This document shows positions 8,982 through 17,388 of a stretch of DNA of 64,000 nucleotides, piece by piece (the stretch's first letter is position 1; the number at the start of each line of letters is the position of its first letter). The DNA lies in assembly GCA_902599335.1 (NCBI GenBank), contig CACKFA010000006.1:44741-108740 (forward strand). Direction: 5' to 3'. The notes under the pieces were generated by a model. That model searched no databases, was not told where the DNA came from, and saw only the letters and a program-made list of their open reading frames with translations. This stretch comes from an uncultured Pelagibacteraceae bacterium (GTDB taxonomy: Bacteria; Pseudomonadota; Alphaproteobacteria; Pelagibacterales; Pelagibacteraceae). A program made the translations under genes and the position numbers.

Positions 8982-9755
8982 ATGGAAATTAATATAAATT
9001 GTGATTTAGGTGAAAAATCAAAACATCATTCAAATAAGTATGATCCTGATTTACTAGAAATAGTTAATTCTGCAAATGTCGCATGTGGTTATCATGCTGG
9101 TGATGATGAATCGATGAACCAAGTAGTTCAAATTTCAAAAAAAAATGGTGTCAGTATTGGAGCGCATCCTTCATTTAATGACCCTGAAAATTTTGGAAGG
9201 CAAAGAATGAATCTTCCACCTAATGATGTAAGAGTATTGATTATTGATCAATATGAAATTCTTCAAAAAATTGCTCAAGATCATGGAGAGAATGTTACAC
9301 ACATAAAACCACATGGTGCTTTAAATAATATGGCTTGTGAGGATATAGATTTAGCTACTACTTTAGCAAAAGCTATAAACGAAATTAGTAAAGATTTAAT
9401 TTATTTGGTTCCTACAGGATCTAAAATGGAAAAAGCAGCCAAAAAACTAAACATGCGTATAGCTTGTGAAATTTTTGCAGATAGAAATTATGAGGATGAT
9501 GGCAATTTAGTTTCTAGAAAAAAACCACACGCTCTTATTACTGATCCAGAAGAAGCTAAAAAACACGTATTAAATATGGTAAAAAATCAGTCACTTAATT
9601 GTCACAGTGGAAAGCAGATACCTTGTGAAATAGACTCTGTGTGCATACATGGGGATAATGCTAGTTCGCTTGCTACTGCAAAATCTATAAAAAAAAATTT
9701 AATAGATAACGGACTAACTTTAAAACCTTTAACTGAAATGGAGAAATTTAGATAA
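8982..9755 (+). CDS. pxpA: 5-oxoprolinase subunit PxpA (LamB/YcsF family)
   Basis: PxpA is the polysaccharide-deacetylase-fold subunit of 5-oxoprolinase. The start at 8982 gives MEININCDLGEKSKHHSNKY, matching the family N-terminus (INCDLGE), so the ATG at 8958, which adds eight unconserved residues and abuts the pxpB start, was not used. Further signatures are NVACGYHAGDDESMNQ, GVSIGAHPSFNDPENFGRQ, HIKPHGALNNMA and CIHGDNASS, with the conserved His and Asp residues present. The predicted length of 257 residues is normal. Its stop overlaps the ATG of the next gene. PxpB and PxpC are on the opposite strand immediately upstream. Confidence 0.94.
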   Translation: MEININCDLGEKSKHHSNKYDPDLLEIVNSANVACGYHAGDDESMNQVVQISKKNGVSIGAHPSFNDPENFGRQRMNLPPNDVRVLIIDQYEILQKIAQDHGENVTHIKPHGALNNMACEDIDLATTLAKAINEISKDLIYLVPTGSKMEKAAKKLNMRIACEIFADRNYEDDGNLVSRKKPHALITDPEEAKKHVLNMVKNQSLNCHSGKQIPCEIDSVCIHGDNASSLATAKSIKKNLIDNGLTLKPLTEMEKFR

Positions 9756-10246
9756 TGATAAAAAATACATTAATCACTTTTTTTTTATTAATTCTTTTAT
9801 CTACTAATTCATATTCTGCAGGTACTAGCTCTGGTTCAGACTCCAGTAGTACTAACAACTACAGTAAAGCTGTAAAATTAGTAAAAGCAGCAAAAAAATA
9901 TGAAAATGACGGTAAAGTAGAGAAAGCAAATAAGAGATATATGAAAGCTTTAAAACTTTTAATTAAATCAAACAAAAGCAAACCAAATAAAGCAGATACA
10001 TTAAACTACTTAGGTTTTACAACAAGGAAGCTTGGAGATTTCGAAACTGGAGAAAAATATTATCTTCAAGGTCTTGCAATTGAACCAAATCATATAGGTA
10101 TTAATGAGTATTTAGGAGAGCTTTATGTTGCAACAAATAGAATTGATTTAGCTAATGAAAGATTAAAAATTCTGGAAAGTTGTAACTGTAAAGAATACGA
10201 AAGTTTAAAACAAATAATTGCTGGCACAAAAAAATCAAAATATTAG
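9755..10246 (+). CDS. exported TPR-repeat protein
   Basis: A 163-residue protein with a clear signal peptide (MIKNTLITFFLLILLSTNSYSA, cleavage likely near residue 22) followed by a Ser-rich linker and two to three degenerate tetratricopeptide repeats, for example ADTLNYLGFTTRKLGDFETG and GINEYLGELYVATNRIDLAN. It is therefore probably a periplasmic adaptor. The C-terminal segment has a CNC motif. It overlaps pxpA by the last base of its stop, but a functional link to oxoproline metabolism is not shown. It ends convergently with dctM, overlapping by 4 bases. Small TPR proteins of this type are common in SAR11. Confidence 0.8.
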   Translation: MIKNTLITFFLLILLSTNSYSAGTSSGSDSSSTNNYSKAVKLVKAAKKYENDGKVEKANKRYMKALKLLIKSNKSKPNKADTLNYLGFTTRKLGDFETGEKYYLQGLAIEPNHIGINEYLGELYVATNRIDLANERLKILESCNCKEYESLKQIIAGTKKSKY

Positions 10247-11553
10247 TTAATGTTTTGAACCATTTGTTCTGGCATCCATAAAGCTATCTCTGGAAAGATA
10301 ACAACAAGAATTACTGCAAGGATCATTAACATAAATAATGGGAATGCGCTCCTTGCAATAAATCCCATATCTTTATTAGCCATTCCTTGCAAAACAAATA
10401 AATTAAATCCTACGGGTGGTGTGATTTGAGCCATCTCAACTACAATAACTAAAAATATTCCAAACCAAATCATGTCAAAACCAGCCTGTCTAATCATTGG
10501 TTCGATGATTGCCATTGTTAATACTACTGCTGAAATTCCATCAAGAAACATTCCAAGAATAATATAAAAAATCATTAATACAAAAATTAATACATAAGGT
10601 GATAGCTCCATATTTTGTATCCAGATAGCTAGATTTCTTGGAAGACCAGTAAATCCCATAGCTAGTGATAAGAATGTAGAGCCAGCTAAAATAAAAGCAA
10701 TCATACAAGATGTTTTAGTTGCTCCTAATAATGATTGTTTAAATGTTTCAATGGTTAAGCTTTTTTGAAAGTAAGATAAAATTAAAGCCCCTACTACACC
10801 TAAAGAAGCAGCCTCAGTTGCTGTTGCAACTCCAGTGTATATTGATCCAATCACAGCTGATATTAAAATAATTACTGGTAATAATTGTTTTGATTTTCTT
10901 ATTTTTTCTATAAAGGAAAAACTTTCTACATATTTTGGCATACTTTTTTTATTTATTAAAGACCAAATCATCACGTAGGACATAAATATAAGTGCAATCA
11001 TTATTCCTGGAATAATTCCAGCAATAAATAGCTTTGCTATAGACTCTTGAACAGTTACTCCATAAATTATTAATATTATTGAAGGGGGAATAAGAAGTCC
11101 TAAAGTTCCTGAGCCTGCTAGACTACCTAACAAAATTTTTTCTGGATATTTTCTTTTTCTTAGTTCTGGGATAGACATCTTACCTACTGTTGCAACGGTT
11201 GCAGCAGAAGAGCCAGAAATTGCTGCAAAAAGTGCACAACCAACAACATTTACATGAATTAATCCACCAGGTAATTTTTGCATCCATGGTGATAGTCCAG
11301 CAAATAAATTTTCAGATAACTTTGTCCTAAATAATATTTCACCCATCCAAACAAACAAGGGTAAAGCTGTTAATGTCCATGATGATGAGGTTCCCCATAT
11401 TGTAGTTGCCATGGCATCGCCTACTGGTCTTGTAGTAAATAACATCATTCCAATTGTCGAAACTCCTATCATACTTATTGCTACCCAGACGCCAGATCCA
11501 AGAAAAAATAAAAGTACACTTATAAAAAATATTATGAGAAATATTTCAGTCAT
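10243..11553 (-). CDS. dctM: TRAP transporter large permease (DctM)
   Basis: The 436-residue large membrane subunit of a tripartite ATP-independent periplasmic transporter, with about 12 membrane segments. Family landmarks are FAAISGSSAATVATVGKMSIPELRKR, then GSLAGSGTLGLLIPPSIILIIYG, and near the C-terminus EMAQITPPVGFNLFVLQGMA. It works with DctQ as the symporter that accepts ligand from DctP. It overlaps dctQ by 8 bases. The substrate class (C4-dicarboxylate, 2-oxoacid or other carboxylate) cannot be settled from the permease sequence. Confidence 0.95.
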   Translation of the reverse strand: MTEIFLIIFFISVLLFFLGSGVWVAISMIGVSTIGMMLFTTRPVGDAMATTIWGTSSSWTLTALPLFVWMGEILFRTKLSENLFAGLSPWMQKLPGGLIHVNVVGCALFAAISGSSAATVATVGKMSIPELRKRKYPEKILLGSLAGSGTLGLLIPPSIILIIYGVTVQESIAKLFIAGIIPGIMIALIFMSYVMIWSLINKKSMPKYVESFSFIEKIRKSKQLLPVIILISAVIGSIYTGVATATEAASLGVVGALILSYFQKSLTIETFKQSLLGATKTSCMIAFILAGSTFLSLAMGFTGLPRNLAIWIQNMELSPYVLIFVLMIFYIILGMFLDGISAVVLTMAIIEPMIRQAGFDMIWFGIFLVIVVEMAQITPPVGFNLFVLQGMANKDMGFIARSAFPLFMLMILAVILVVIFPEIALWMPEQMVQNIN

Positions 11554-12034
11554 TCTTACTTAAAATTGTTAAAATAAATTTATGTAAAACAGCTATAAAA
11601 AAAATTAATGATCCGATAGCAACACTAGTTTGAGGTATCCAAATTAAGATCTCATCTGCACCTTCGCTTCTCTCTTGAAAGTCATAAGAGATTAATAACA
11701 TTTTCCATAAGTAAAAAGACAAATAACCTGAAAAAATTGTTGCTACCATCAGACACCATATTTCTAAAAATCTCTTATAAGATGAAGAGGCTTTTTCTAA
11801 AAAAAGAGTAATTCGAATATGTCCACCCTCAACAAAAGTAAAAGCTAAAGCATAAAAAGAGGCTGCAGCCATGCAGTAGCCTGAGTACTCAGCTAAACCC
11901 CTTATGTAAAAACCAAAAATCCTTGAGGAAATTCCAATTAAAATAAAAACCGCAACAAGTATTAAGAAAAAAGCAGCTAAATATCCTGAAAATTTATAAA
12001 GTTTATTTAGATTATTGTTTATTGATTGAAACAT
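11546..12034 (-). CDS. dctQ: TRAP transporter small permease (DctQ)
   Basis: A 162-residue protein with four predicted membrane helices, the usual size and topology of the DctQ subunit. The segment AFTFVEGGHIRITLFLE fits the family pattern (R/H-V-D/R after a G-H). It overlaps dctM by 8 bases. The start codon lies only six bases beyond a strong hairpin (12040-12072), and no Shine-Dalgarno sequence is visible in those six bases, so its translation or transcription is probably weaker than that of dctP. Confidence 0.9.
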   Translation of the reverse strand: MFQSINNNLNKLYKFSGYLAAFFLILVAVFILIGISSRIFGFYIRGLAEYSGYCMAAASFYALAFTFVEGGHIRITLFLEKASSSYKRFLEIWCLMVATIFSGYLSFYLWKMLLISYDFQERSEGADEILIWIPQTSVAIGSLIFFIAVLHKFILTILSKND

Positions 12035-12039
12035 TTAGT

Positions 12040-12075
12040 AAAAAGGCCAACTTACTACAAGTTGGCCTTTTTTTT
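12040..12075 (-). terminator. intra-operon hairpin between dctP and dctQ
   Basis: Two perfect 14-base arms (12040-12053 and 12059-12072) flank a 5-base loop, with a GGCC core and A/T runs on both sides, so it resembles an intrinsic terminator in either direction. For the leftward operon it follows dctP and precedes dctQ. Such leaky hairpins commonly let the binding-protein gene be expressed more than its permease. Confidence 0.8.
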
Positions 12076-12083
12076 AAGACTAT

Positions 12084-13055
12084 TTATTTGTAAGCAGATA
12101 AAACTGCAGCACCTCTGTCTCCAGCTTTTGCTTTCCATTCTTCAGACATTGTTGCTCCAACTTTTTCAAAATGTTTTTTCAAAGCTGAATTAACTTCGCC
12201 TACTTCCATTCCAGCATCTGCTAAAGCTTTCTTGTCTCCAGTATTACCTTGTTTAGATAATTCCCAACCCTTTTCTTCAGCAATTGCTGCTTGGTTCATT
12301 ACTAGATCTTGAGTTGCTTTATCAAGTTTATTCCAAGCTGCTTTATTAGCTATGATCATATTTTTTGGAAACCATGCTGCTATATCATAAAAATATTTAA
12401 CACCATTTTCCCAAATCTTGCTATTTTTTCCAGTTGTAGGAGAAGTAATCATACTTTCAACGGCACCTGTAGAAAATGCTTGGCTAATTTCAGCTGCTTC
12501 AATTTTAGTTGGCGCCATTCCTGTTAACTCCGCAATTCTAATTGTTGCAGAGTTGTATGCTCTAAATTTTAATCCATTTAGATCACCAACTTTTTTAATT
12601 TGCTTTTTACTGTAAAGTCCTTGAGCAGGCCATGGTACTGCATAAAGAAATACCAATCCTTTTTCATCGAGACTCTTAACAATATATGGCTTTGAAGCTT
12701 CATATAATTTCATAGCATCATCATAAGTAGTTGCTAGGAAAGGTAATGAGTCAATTTCATATAAAGGATCTTCTTTTCCAAGAGCAGACATAAATCTTTC
12801 ACCAATAGGTGCTTGACCTGTTCTTACAGCTCTGAAAATTTCACCACCTTTAAATAATGAACCACCTGGGTGAGTAACAATTGTAAGTTTTCCACCACTT
12901 TTTTCAGTTACATTCTTTGCAAATTCTGTTGCATTAGCAGAATGAAAGTTTCCAGCACCATAAGCTAGTGCCATATCCCATTTTTCAGCTAAAGAAACGT
13001 TTGCAAATAATAATACTGAAGTAATTATAGATATAAATAATTTGAATAATTTCAT
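12084..13055 (-). CDS. dctP: TRAP transporter periplasmic substrate-binding protein (DctP)
   Basis: A 323-residue DctP-family solute-binding protein with a signal peptide ending at FANVSLAEKWDMALAYG. Typical segments are FAKNVTEKSGGKLTIVTHPGGSLFKGGEIFRAVRTGQAPIGE, GLKFRAYNSATIRIAELTGMAPT (with the ligand-binding Arg) and EAAEISQAFSTGAVESMITSP. It is the first gene of dctP-dctQ-dctM and has a strong ribosome binding site (AAGGAGGATAG just before the ATG), in contrast to dctQ. High expression of binding proteins is characteristic of SAR11. Confidence 0.95.
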   Translation of the reverse strand: MKLFKLFISIITSVLLFANVSLAEKWDMALAYGAGNFHSANATEFAKNVTEKSGGKLTIVTHPGGSLFKGGEIFRAVRTGQAPIGERFMSALGKEDPLYEIDSLPFLATTYDDAMKLYEASKPYIVKSLDEKGLVFLYAVPWPAQGLYSKKQIKKVGDLNGLKFRAYNSATIRIAELTGMAPTKIEAAEISQAFSTGAVESMITSPTTGKNSKIWENGVKYFYDIAAWFPKNMIIANKAAWNKLDKATQDLVMNQAAIAEEKGWELSKQGNTGDKKALADAGMEVGEVNSALKKHFEKVGATMSEEWKAKAGDRGAAVLSAYK

Positions 13056-13166
13056 CTATCCTCCTTTTTAAAATTAACATTTAATTATCTCTTAGAGGTT
13101 AAATCAATAAAATTATCATTATGGTCTCATTGAAAAATTGTCAGATTATACTATTATAATGTTATC

Positions 13167-13778
13167 TTGATTGAAGAGCTCATAATTTTAACCAATATAA
13201 TTTTTATCACAATTATATTAACAGCAGATAATGCAGTAATAGTTGGGTCTATTGCTTCAAATTTTGTTCCAAAAAATAGAAAACAAATAATTCTTTGGGG
13301 TGTAATTGGAGCCTTTGTTTTTAAAATTTTTTTTGCAATTTTTGCGACTTTTTTATTTGAATTTTATTTCATTAAGATTTTAGGTGGTTTGTTATTAATT
13401 TGGATTGTAAATGATTTAAGGAAAGATTTACTAGACATCAAAAAAGTAAAACCCACTACTAAAAAAGGTAAAGAGCCTTCATTCATTAGTAGCATTGGAA
13501 AAGTTTTATTTGCAGATATCATGATTAGTTTTGATAATGTCATTGGTGTAGTTGCAGCAGCAAAAGGATATTTTGGATTTATGATATTTGGTCTTATGCT
13601 ATCAGTTGTTTTGACTGGTGCTTTAGCTACATATATGGCTAATTATATTCAAAGACATATTTGGATAGCTTATATCGGCTTAGTATTTATCTTAATCGTT
13701 GGTCTACAATTGGTAATTGGTGGATTGGTTGATCTTGAAATATTAAATATTAATGAAGAATTTAAAAAATACTTTTAA
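13167..13778 (+). CDS. TerC/YjbE-family integral membrane protein
   Basis: A 203-residue protein with about seven membrane helices and the TerC-family acidic motifs: LTADNAVIVGSIASNFVP in the first helix pair and ADIMISFDNVIGVVAAAKG in the second half. Family members are linked to metal-ion homeostasis or metalation of exported proteins, so manganese handling is possible but not shown. The only start giving the family N-terminus is a TTG at 13167 (MIEELIILTNIIF); a TATAAT sits at 13155-13160, so the message may be nearly leaderless. No yybP-ykoY type riboswitch is visible upstream. Confidence 0.8.
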   Translation: MIEELIILTNIIFITIILTADNAVIVGSIASNFVPKNRKQIILWGVIGAFVFKIFFAIFATFLFEFYFIKILGGLLLIWIVNDLRKDLLDIKKVKPTTKKGKEPSFISSIGKVLFADIMISFDNVIGVVAAAKGYFGFMIFGLMLSVVLTGALATYMANYIQRHIWIAYIGLVFILIVGLQLVIGGLVDLEILNINEEFKKYF

Positions 13779-14549
13779 TTAAAAAGAATTTTTTTTATTA
13801 GGAAATTTAATTTTTCTAACTTCTTTTGAATAATTTGAAACAGCTTTAGAAATCTCATTTCTAATATTGGCATATTTTTTTACAAATTTGTAATTCATTG
13901 GATTTAAGCCAATTAAATCATCAAAAACTAATATTTGACCATCACAATGTTTAGAAGCTCCAATACCAATAGTTGGTACTTTTAAATTTTGTGTGACAAG
14001 TTTTGCTAAAGAAGTTTCAACACATTCCAAAACAATTGAAAATACTCCAGCTTTTTCCAGTAATTGTGAGTCTCTTATAATTTTATCTCTCTCAAACTTT
14101 TTTTTGCCTTTAAATTTGAAAGTTTTATCTGACTGAGGAAGTAACCCCAAATGACCCATAACTGGAATTTTATTTTTAACTAAAGTTTTGACTGTTCCAT
14201 AAATTTTTTTTCCACCTTCTAATTTTACTCCATCACATTTAGTTTTTTTCATTATCTGTTTTGCATTTTTCAAAGCTTCTTTAGGATTTCGATAGGTGTT
14301 ATGTGGCATATCAACAATCATTAAACTTTTTTTTATACCCATTCTGACACTTTTAGAATGTTCAATCATTGTATTCAAAGTTACTTCTTTAGTAGATTTA
14401 TAATTATACAAAACAGATCCAAGAGAATCTCCAACAAGTATAATATCGCAATAATTATCTAAAATAGATGCAACATTTTTTGAATAGGCAGTTAGACTAA
14501 CTATTTTTGACTTATTTTTTTTTGAAATAAATTTTTTAATTTTACTCAT
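13779..14549 (-). CDS. panB: 3-methyl-2-oxobutanoate hydroxymethyltransferase
   Basis: PanB adds a hydroxymethyl group from methylene-tetrahydrofolate to 2-oxoisovalerate, giving ketopantoate in the pantothenate and coenzyme A pathway. The 256-residue protein contains the PanB blocks VSLTAYSKNVASILD, IILVGDSLGSVLYNY (Asp metal ligand), VDMPHNTYRNPKEAL, CDGVKLEGG, VMGHLGLLPQS and SIVLECVE, and ends in GQILVFDDLIGLNP. It overlaps the upstream MGMT-like gene by 8 bases and converges with the TerC gene. No panC or panE is in the window. Confidence 0.95.
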   Translation of the reverse strand: MSKIKKFISKKNKSKIVSLTAYSKNVASILDNYCDIILVGDSLGSVLYNYKSTKEVTLNTMIEHSKSVRMGIKKSLMIVDMPHNTYRNPKEALKNAKQIMKKTKCDGVKLEGGKKIYGTVKTLVKNKIPVMGHLGLLPQSDKTFKFKGKKKFERDKIIRDSQLLEKAGVFSIVLECVETSLAKLVTQNLKVPTIGIGASKHCDGQILVFDDLIGLNPMNYKFVKKYANIRNEISKAVSNYSKEVRKIKFPNKKNSF

Positions 14550-14943
14550 TTATAAATTCTTGGCTCTTATAAGCTTTCAAAAGCTTTTTAGATATAGATA
14601 GTTTCTTTGCAATAGGAGATTTTTCGTCAATAATTCTCCAGAAAGGAAGTTTTGGTTTTTTAGTTTTTTTTTTAATTTGTTCCTCTAATGATGCCTCTAT
14701 AGCAATTCTTAAAAAAATCCCTGTAGATACTGGGCACGTTTTGTTAGCTTTGGCTTTTTTAGCTAAAGCTTCTCTCATTTCAATAACTGTTTTTTTTTTA
14801 CCTTTAGGAATTTTATGAATATATTTTGCTATTGAACTTGGAGATGAAACTAACATCGTTTCACCTTTCTTAATATCTGCAAAATTGAAATTTAATTGTT
14901 TAATTTTTTCCTTGTATGGTTTGTTAAACTTAGCAATCCACAT
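14542..14943 (-). CDS. MGMT-like small protein without an alkyl-acceptor cysteine motif
   Basis: A basic 133-residue protein that I match only by memory to a small family often labelled MGMT-family protein. It has IPKGKKKTVIEMREALAKKAKA, which resembles the DNA-binding helix region of O6-alkylguanine transferases, then TCPVSTGIFLRIAIEASLEE and LPFWRIIDEKSPI, the last resembling the PWxRVV segment. The PCHR active-site motif is absent, so it cannot be a standard alkyltransferase. A DNA-binding or damage-recognition role is possible, like alkyltransferase-like proteins, but is only an inference. It overlaps panB and follows gloA by 10 bases. Confidence 0.5.
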   Translation of the reverse strand: MWIAKFNKPYKEKIKQLNFNFADIKKGETMLVSSPSSIAKYIHKIPKGKKKTVIEMREALAKKAKANKTCPVSTGIFLRIAIEASLEEQIKKKTKKPKLPFWRIIDEKSPIAKKLSISKKLLKAYKSQEFINE

Positions 14944-14953
14944 TAGAAAAATA

Positions 14954-15373
14954 TTACCAGATACCAGTATTCTCCATTGAGGACCAAGGTTCTTGAGGAT
15001 CTAAATATCCATCTTGAAGTAATTCTATTGAAATTTTATCCGGTGATCTAACAAAAGCCATATGACCGTCTCGTGGCGGTCTATTGATAGTATAACCCAT
15101 GTCCATAAGTTTTTGGCATGTTTCATAAACATTATCTACTCTATAAGCTAGATGACCAAAGTTTCTTGATCCCTCACCTAGATCATCACCATCCCAATTA
15201 TATGTTAATTCAATCTCTGCATTTTTGTCATTTGGTGGGGCAAGAAAAATTAAAGTGTATCTTCCTTTTTCACTATCTTTTCTTCTTGTTTCTTTAAGTC
15301 CAAGACCTTCACAAAAAAACCTTAGAGATGCATCAACATCACTAATTCTAATCATCGTATGTAAATATTTCAT
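14954..15373 (-). CDS. gloA: lactoylglutathione lyase (glyoxalase I)
   Basis: A 139-residue VOC-fold protein close to GloA, which converts the methylglyoxal-glutathione hemithioacetal to S-lactoylglutathione. The order of conserved segments is MKYLHTMIRISDVDASLRFFCEGLGLKE (His metal ligand at residue 5), AEIELTYNW (Glu), GHLAYRVDNVYETC (His) and ISIELLQDG (Glu), that is the H-E-H-E metal set. Length is normal. It sits downstream of guaA on the same strand with a 21-base gap. Confidence 0.9.
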   Translation of the reverse strand: MKYLHTMIRISDVDASLRFFCEGLGLKETRRKDSEKGRYTLIFLAPPNDKNAEIELTYNWDGDDLGEGSRNFGHLAYRVDNVYETCQKLMDMGYTINRPPRDGHMAFVRSPDKISIELLQDGYLDPQEPWSSMENTGIW

Positions 15374-15394
15374 ATCAATATTTATAGTTAAAAA

Positions 15395-16957
15395 TTACTC
15401 TAATTCAATAGTACTTGGTGGCTTTGATGTAACATCATATACAACTCTATTAATACCTCTAATAGTATTCACTATTTTATTTGATATAGTTTGCATAAAA
15501 GACTTTTTAAATTCATAATAGTCAGCTGTCATCCCATCTTCAGATGTAATTGCTCTTAATAAACATAAGTATTCATAAGTACGATTATCTCCCATAACAC
15601 CCACTGTTTTTACTGGAAGTAATGCTGCATAAGCTTGCCAAATCTTATGATAAAGACCGTGATCTTTTAAAGCTTGAATAAAGTAATAATCAGCCTCTTT
15701 TAGAATTTTAATTTTTTCATTTGTTATTATGCCTGGCATTCGAATTGCTAAACCTGGTCCAGGAAAAGGATGTCTTGAAATAATTTCTTTACTTAAATTT
15801 AACTCTAATCCTAATTTTCTTACTTCGTCCTTAAATAAGAATTTTAGTGGTTCTACTAATTTTAAATTCATTTTTTTGGGTAAGCCACCTACATTATGAT
15901 GTGATTTAATTTTAGAAGTTTGACTTCCAGTAACAGATTTGCTCTCAATTAAATCTGGATAAAGAGTACCTTGGGCTAAAAACTTAACATTTTTAATTTT
16001 CTTAGCATAACGCTCAAATATTTTGATAAATAAATTACCGATTATTTTTCTTTTTTTTTCTGGATCAGAAACATTTCTTAATTTTTTTAAGAATTCTTTT
16101 TCAGCATTTACATAAATTAAATTCATTTTTAAACGCTTCTTAAAGGTTTGGACTACCTGTACTTCCTCATTTTTTCTTAAAAGGCCTGTGTTTACAAAAA
16201 TACAATAAAGTTTTTTACCAATAGCCTTATTAAGTAATTGAGCAACTACGCTACTATCCACGCCTCCTGATAATGCACAAATAACTTTGTTATTTCCAAC
16301 TTGTTTTCTAACATCTTTGATAAGCTGATTTTTTTGATCCTTAGAAGACCAATTCCTTTTAATTTTACAAATTAAAAAAATAAAATTACTTATTAACTTT
16401 TTTCCGTTCTCTGTATGAGTTACTTCTGGATGGAATTGTACCCCATAATATTTTTTAATTTTATTTTCAACGATTGCAAATTTTGAATTAGTACTCGATG
16501 CAACAACTTTAAAATTCTTAGGAAGTTTTGAAACTTGATCAGCATGGCTCATCCAAACTTGTTTGGATTTTTTATTTCCAAAAAAATTAGTTGTTAAAAG
16601 ACTATTATTTTTTTTATAAACATTAGCTAGACCAAATTCTCTATGTTTTGACTGTTTTACCTTTCCACCATTAAGTTTTGATAAAATTTGATGCCCAAAA
16701 CATATTCCAAGAACTGGTACCTCAAGTTGTAAAATTTTTTTATCAAATGAATATTTATTTATTTGATAAACATTTAATGGACCACCAGATAATACTATTC
16801 CTTTAATACTTTGATTTATATCTTTTAGTTTTATTTTCTTGTGACTAACTATTTCTGAAAAAACACCTAATTCTCTTACTCTTCTTGCAATTAATTGGGT
16901 AAATTGAGAACCAAAATCTATTATTAAGATTTTATTCAAATTTTGATCAAGACTCAT
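15395..16957 (-). CDS. guaA: GMP synthase (glutamine-hydrolysing)
   Basis: GuaA (520 residues) aminates XMP to GMP with glutamine and ATP. The N-terminal amidotransferase domain has [20 protein letters not shown] and the nucleophile C86 in [13 protein letters not shown], with [12 protein letters not shown] completing the triad. The ATP pyrophosphatase P-loop is [16 protein letters not shown], and the C-terminal dimerisation domain contains [15 protein letters not shown] and ends [13 protein letters not shown]. It overlaps by one base a small TPR gene that separates it from guaB, so the whole IMP-to-GMP branch is in one transcript. Confidence 0.98.
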   Translation of the reverse strand: MSLDQNLNKILIIDFGSQFTQLIARRVRELGVFSEIVSHKKIKLKDINQSIKGIVLSGGPLNVYQINKYSFDKKILQLEVPVLGICFGHQILSKLNGGKVKQSKHREFGLANVYKKNNSLLTTNFFGNKKSKQVWMSHADQVSKLPKNFKVVASSTNSKFAIVENKIKKYYGVQFHPEVTHTENGKKLISNFIFLICKIKRNWSSKDQKNQLIKDVRKQVGNNKVICALSGGVDSSVVAQLLNKAIGKKLYCIFVNTGLLRKNEEVQVVQTFKKRLKMNLIYVNAEKEFLKKLRNVSDPEKKRKIIGNLFIKIFERYAKKIKNVKFLAQGTLYPDLIESKSVTGSQTSKIKSHHNVGGLPKKMNLKLVEPLKFLFKDEVRKLGLELNLSKEIISRHPFPGPGLAIRMPGIITNEKIKILKEADYYFIQALKDHGLYHKIWQAYAALLPVKTVGVMGDNRTYEYLCLLRAITSEDGMTADYYEFKKSFMQTISNKIVNTIRGINRVVYDVTSKPPSTIELE

Positions 16958-17388
16958 TATTTTTCTGGTTCTATATTTTTTAATGACTCTTGAATATCTT
17001 TATTTTCATCGCACAAATTTTTACAAACTTTCATAAAACTCTCTGAAAGATCTTTGACTTTTTCGTAATTAGATTTTTCTAAAGCTATTTTCATTAACAT
17101 TAATAAAGCTTCTTCGTTGTCAGGCTCAATTAAAAGTGTTGTTTCTAAATTGTATTCTTCTTTTCTTTGATTTTCTTCTTGGTTATAAATTTTTGCTAAA
17201 TATAAATATGAGTTTGCATCTTTTGGATTAAAAACAATATTTCTCTCAAATAAAAAACGTGCATCTTCATATTTTTCTTTTTTAAACAATTCTAAAGCTT
17301 CATTAAAAAAATTTTCTTTACTAAAAGACACGCTGTTAAAGAAAGTTATTAAAAGTATTAATCCAATTAATTTGAAAAATTTGCTCAT
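16957..17388 (-). CDS. small exported TPR protein between guaB and guaA
   Basis: A 143-residue protein with an N-terminal hydrophobic signal or anchor ([17 protein letters not shown]), then tetratricopeptide-like helices: [41 protein letters not shown] and [26 protein letters not shown]. It is likely periplasmic. The gene shares single-base overlaps with both guaB and guaA, so it is locked between the two GMP biosynthesis genes, although nothing in the sequence suggests an enzymatic role there. Confidence 0.78.
   Translation of the reverse strand: MSKFFKLIGLILLITFFNSVSFSKENFFNEALELFKKEKYEDARFLFERNIVFNPKDANSYLYLAKIYNQEENQRKEEYNLETTLLIEPDNEEALLMLMKIALEKSNYEKVKDLSESFMKVCKNLCDENKDIQESLKNIEPEK

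Noticed and set aside
13056..13166. yybP-ykoY manganese riboswitch before the TerC-type gene
   Set aside because: The 110-base gap lacks the conserved loop sequences and also has to contain the dctP promoter.
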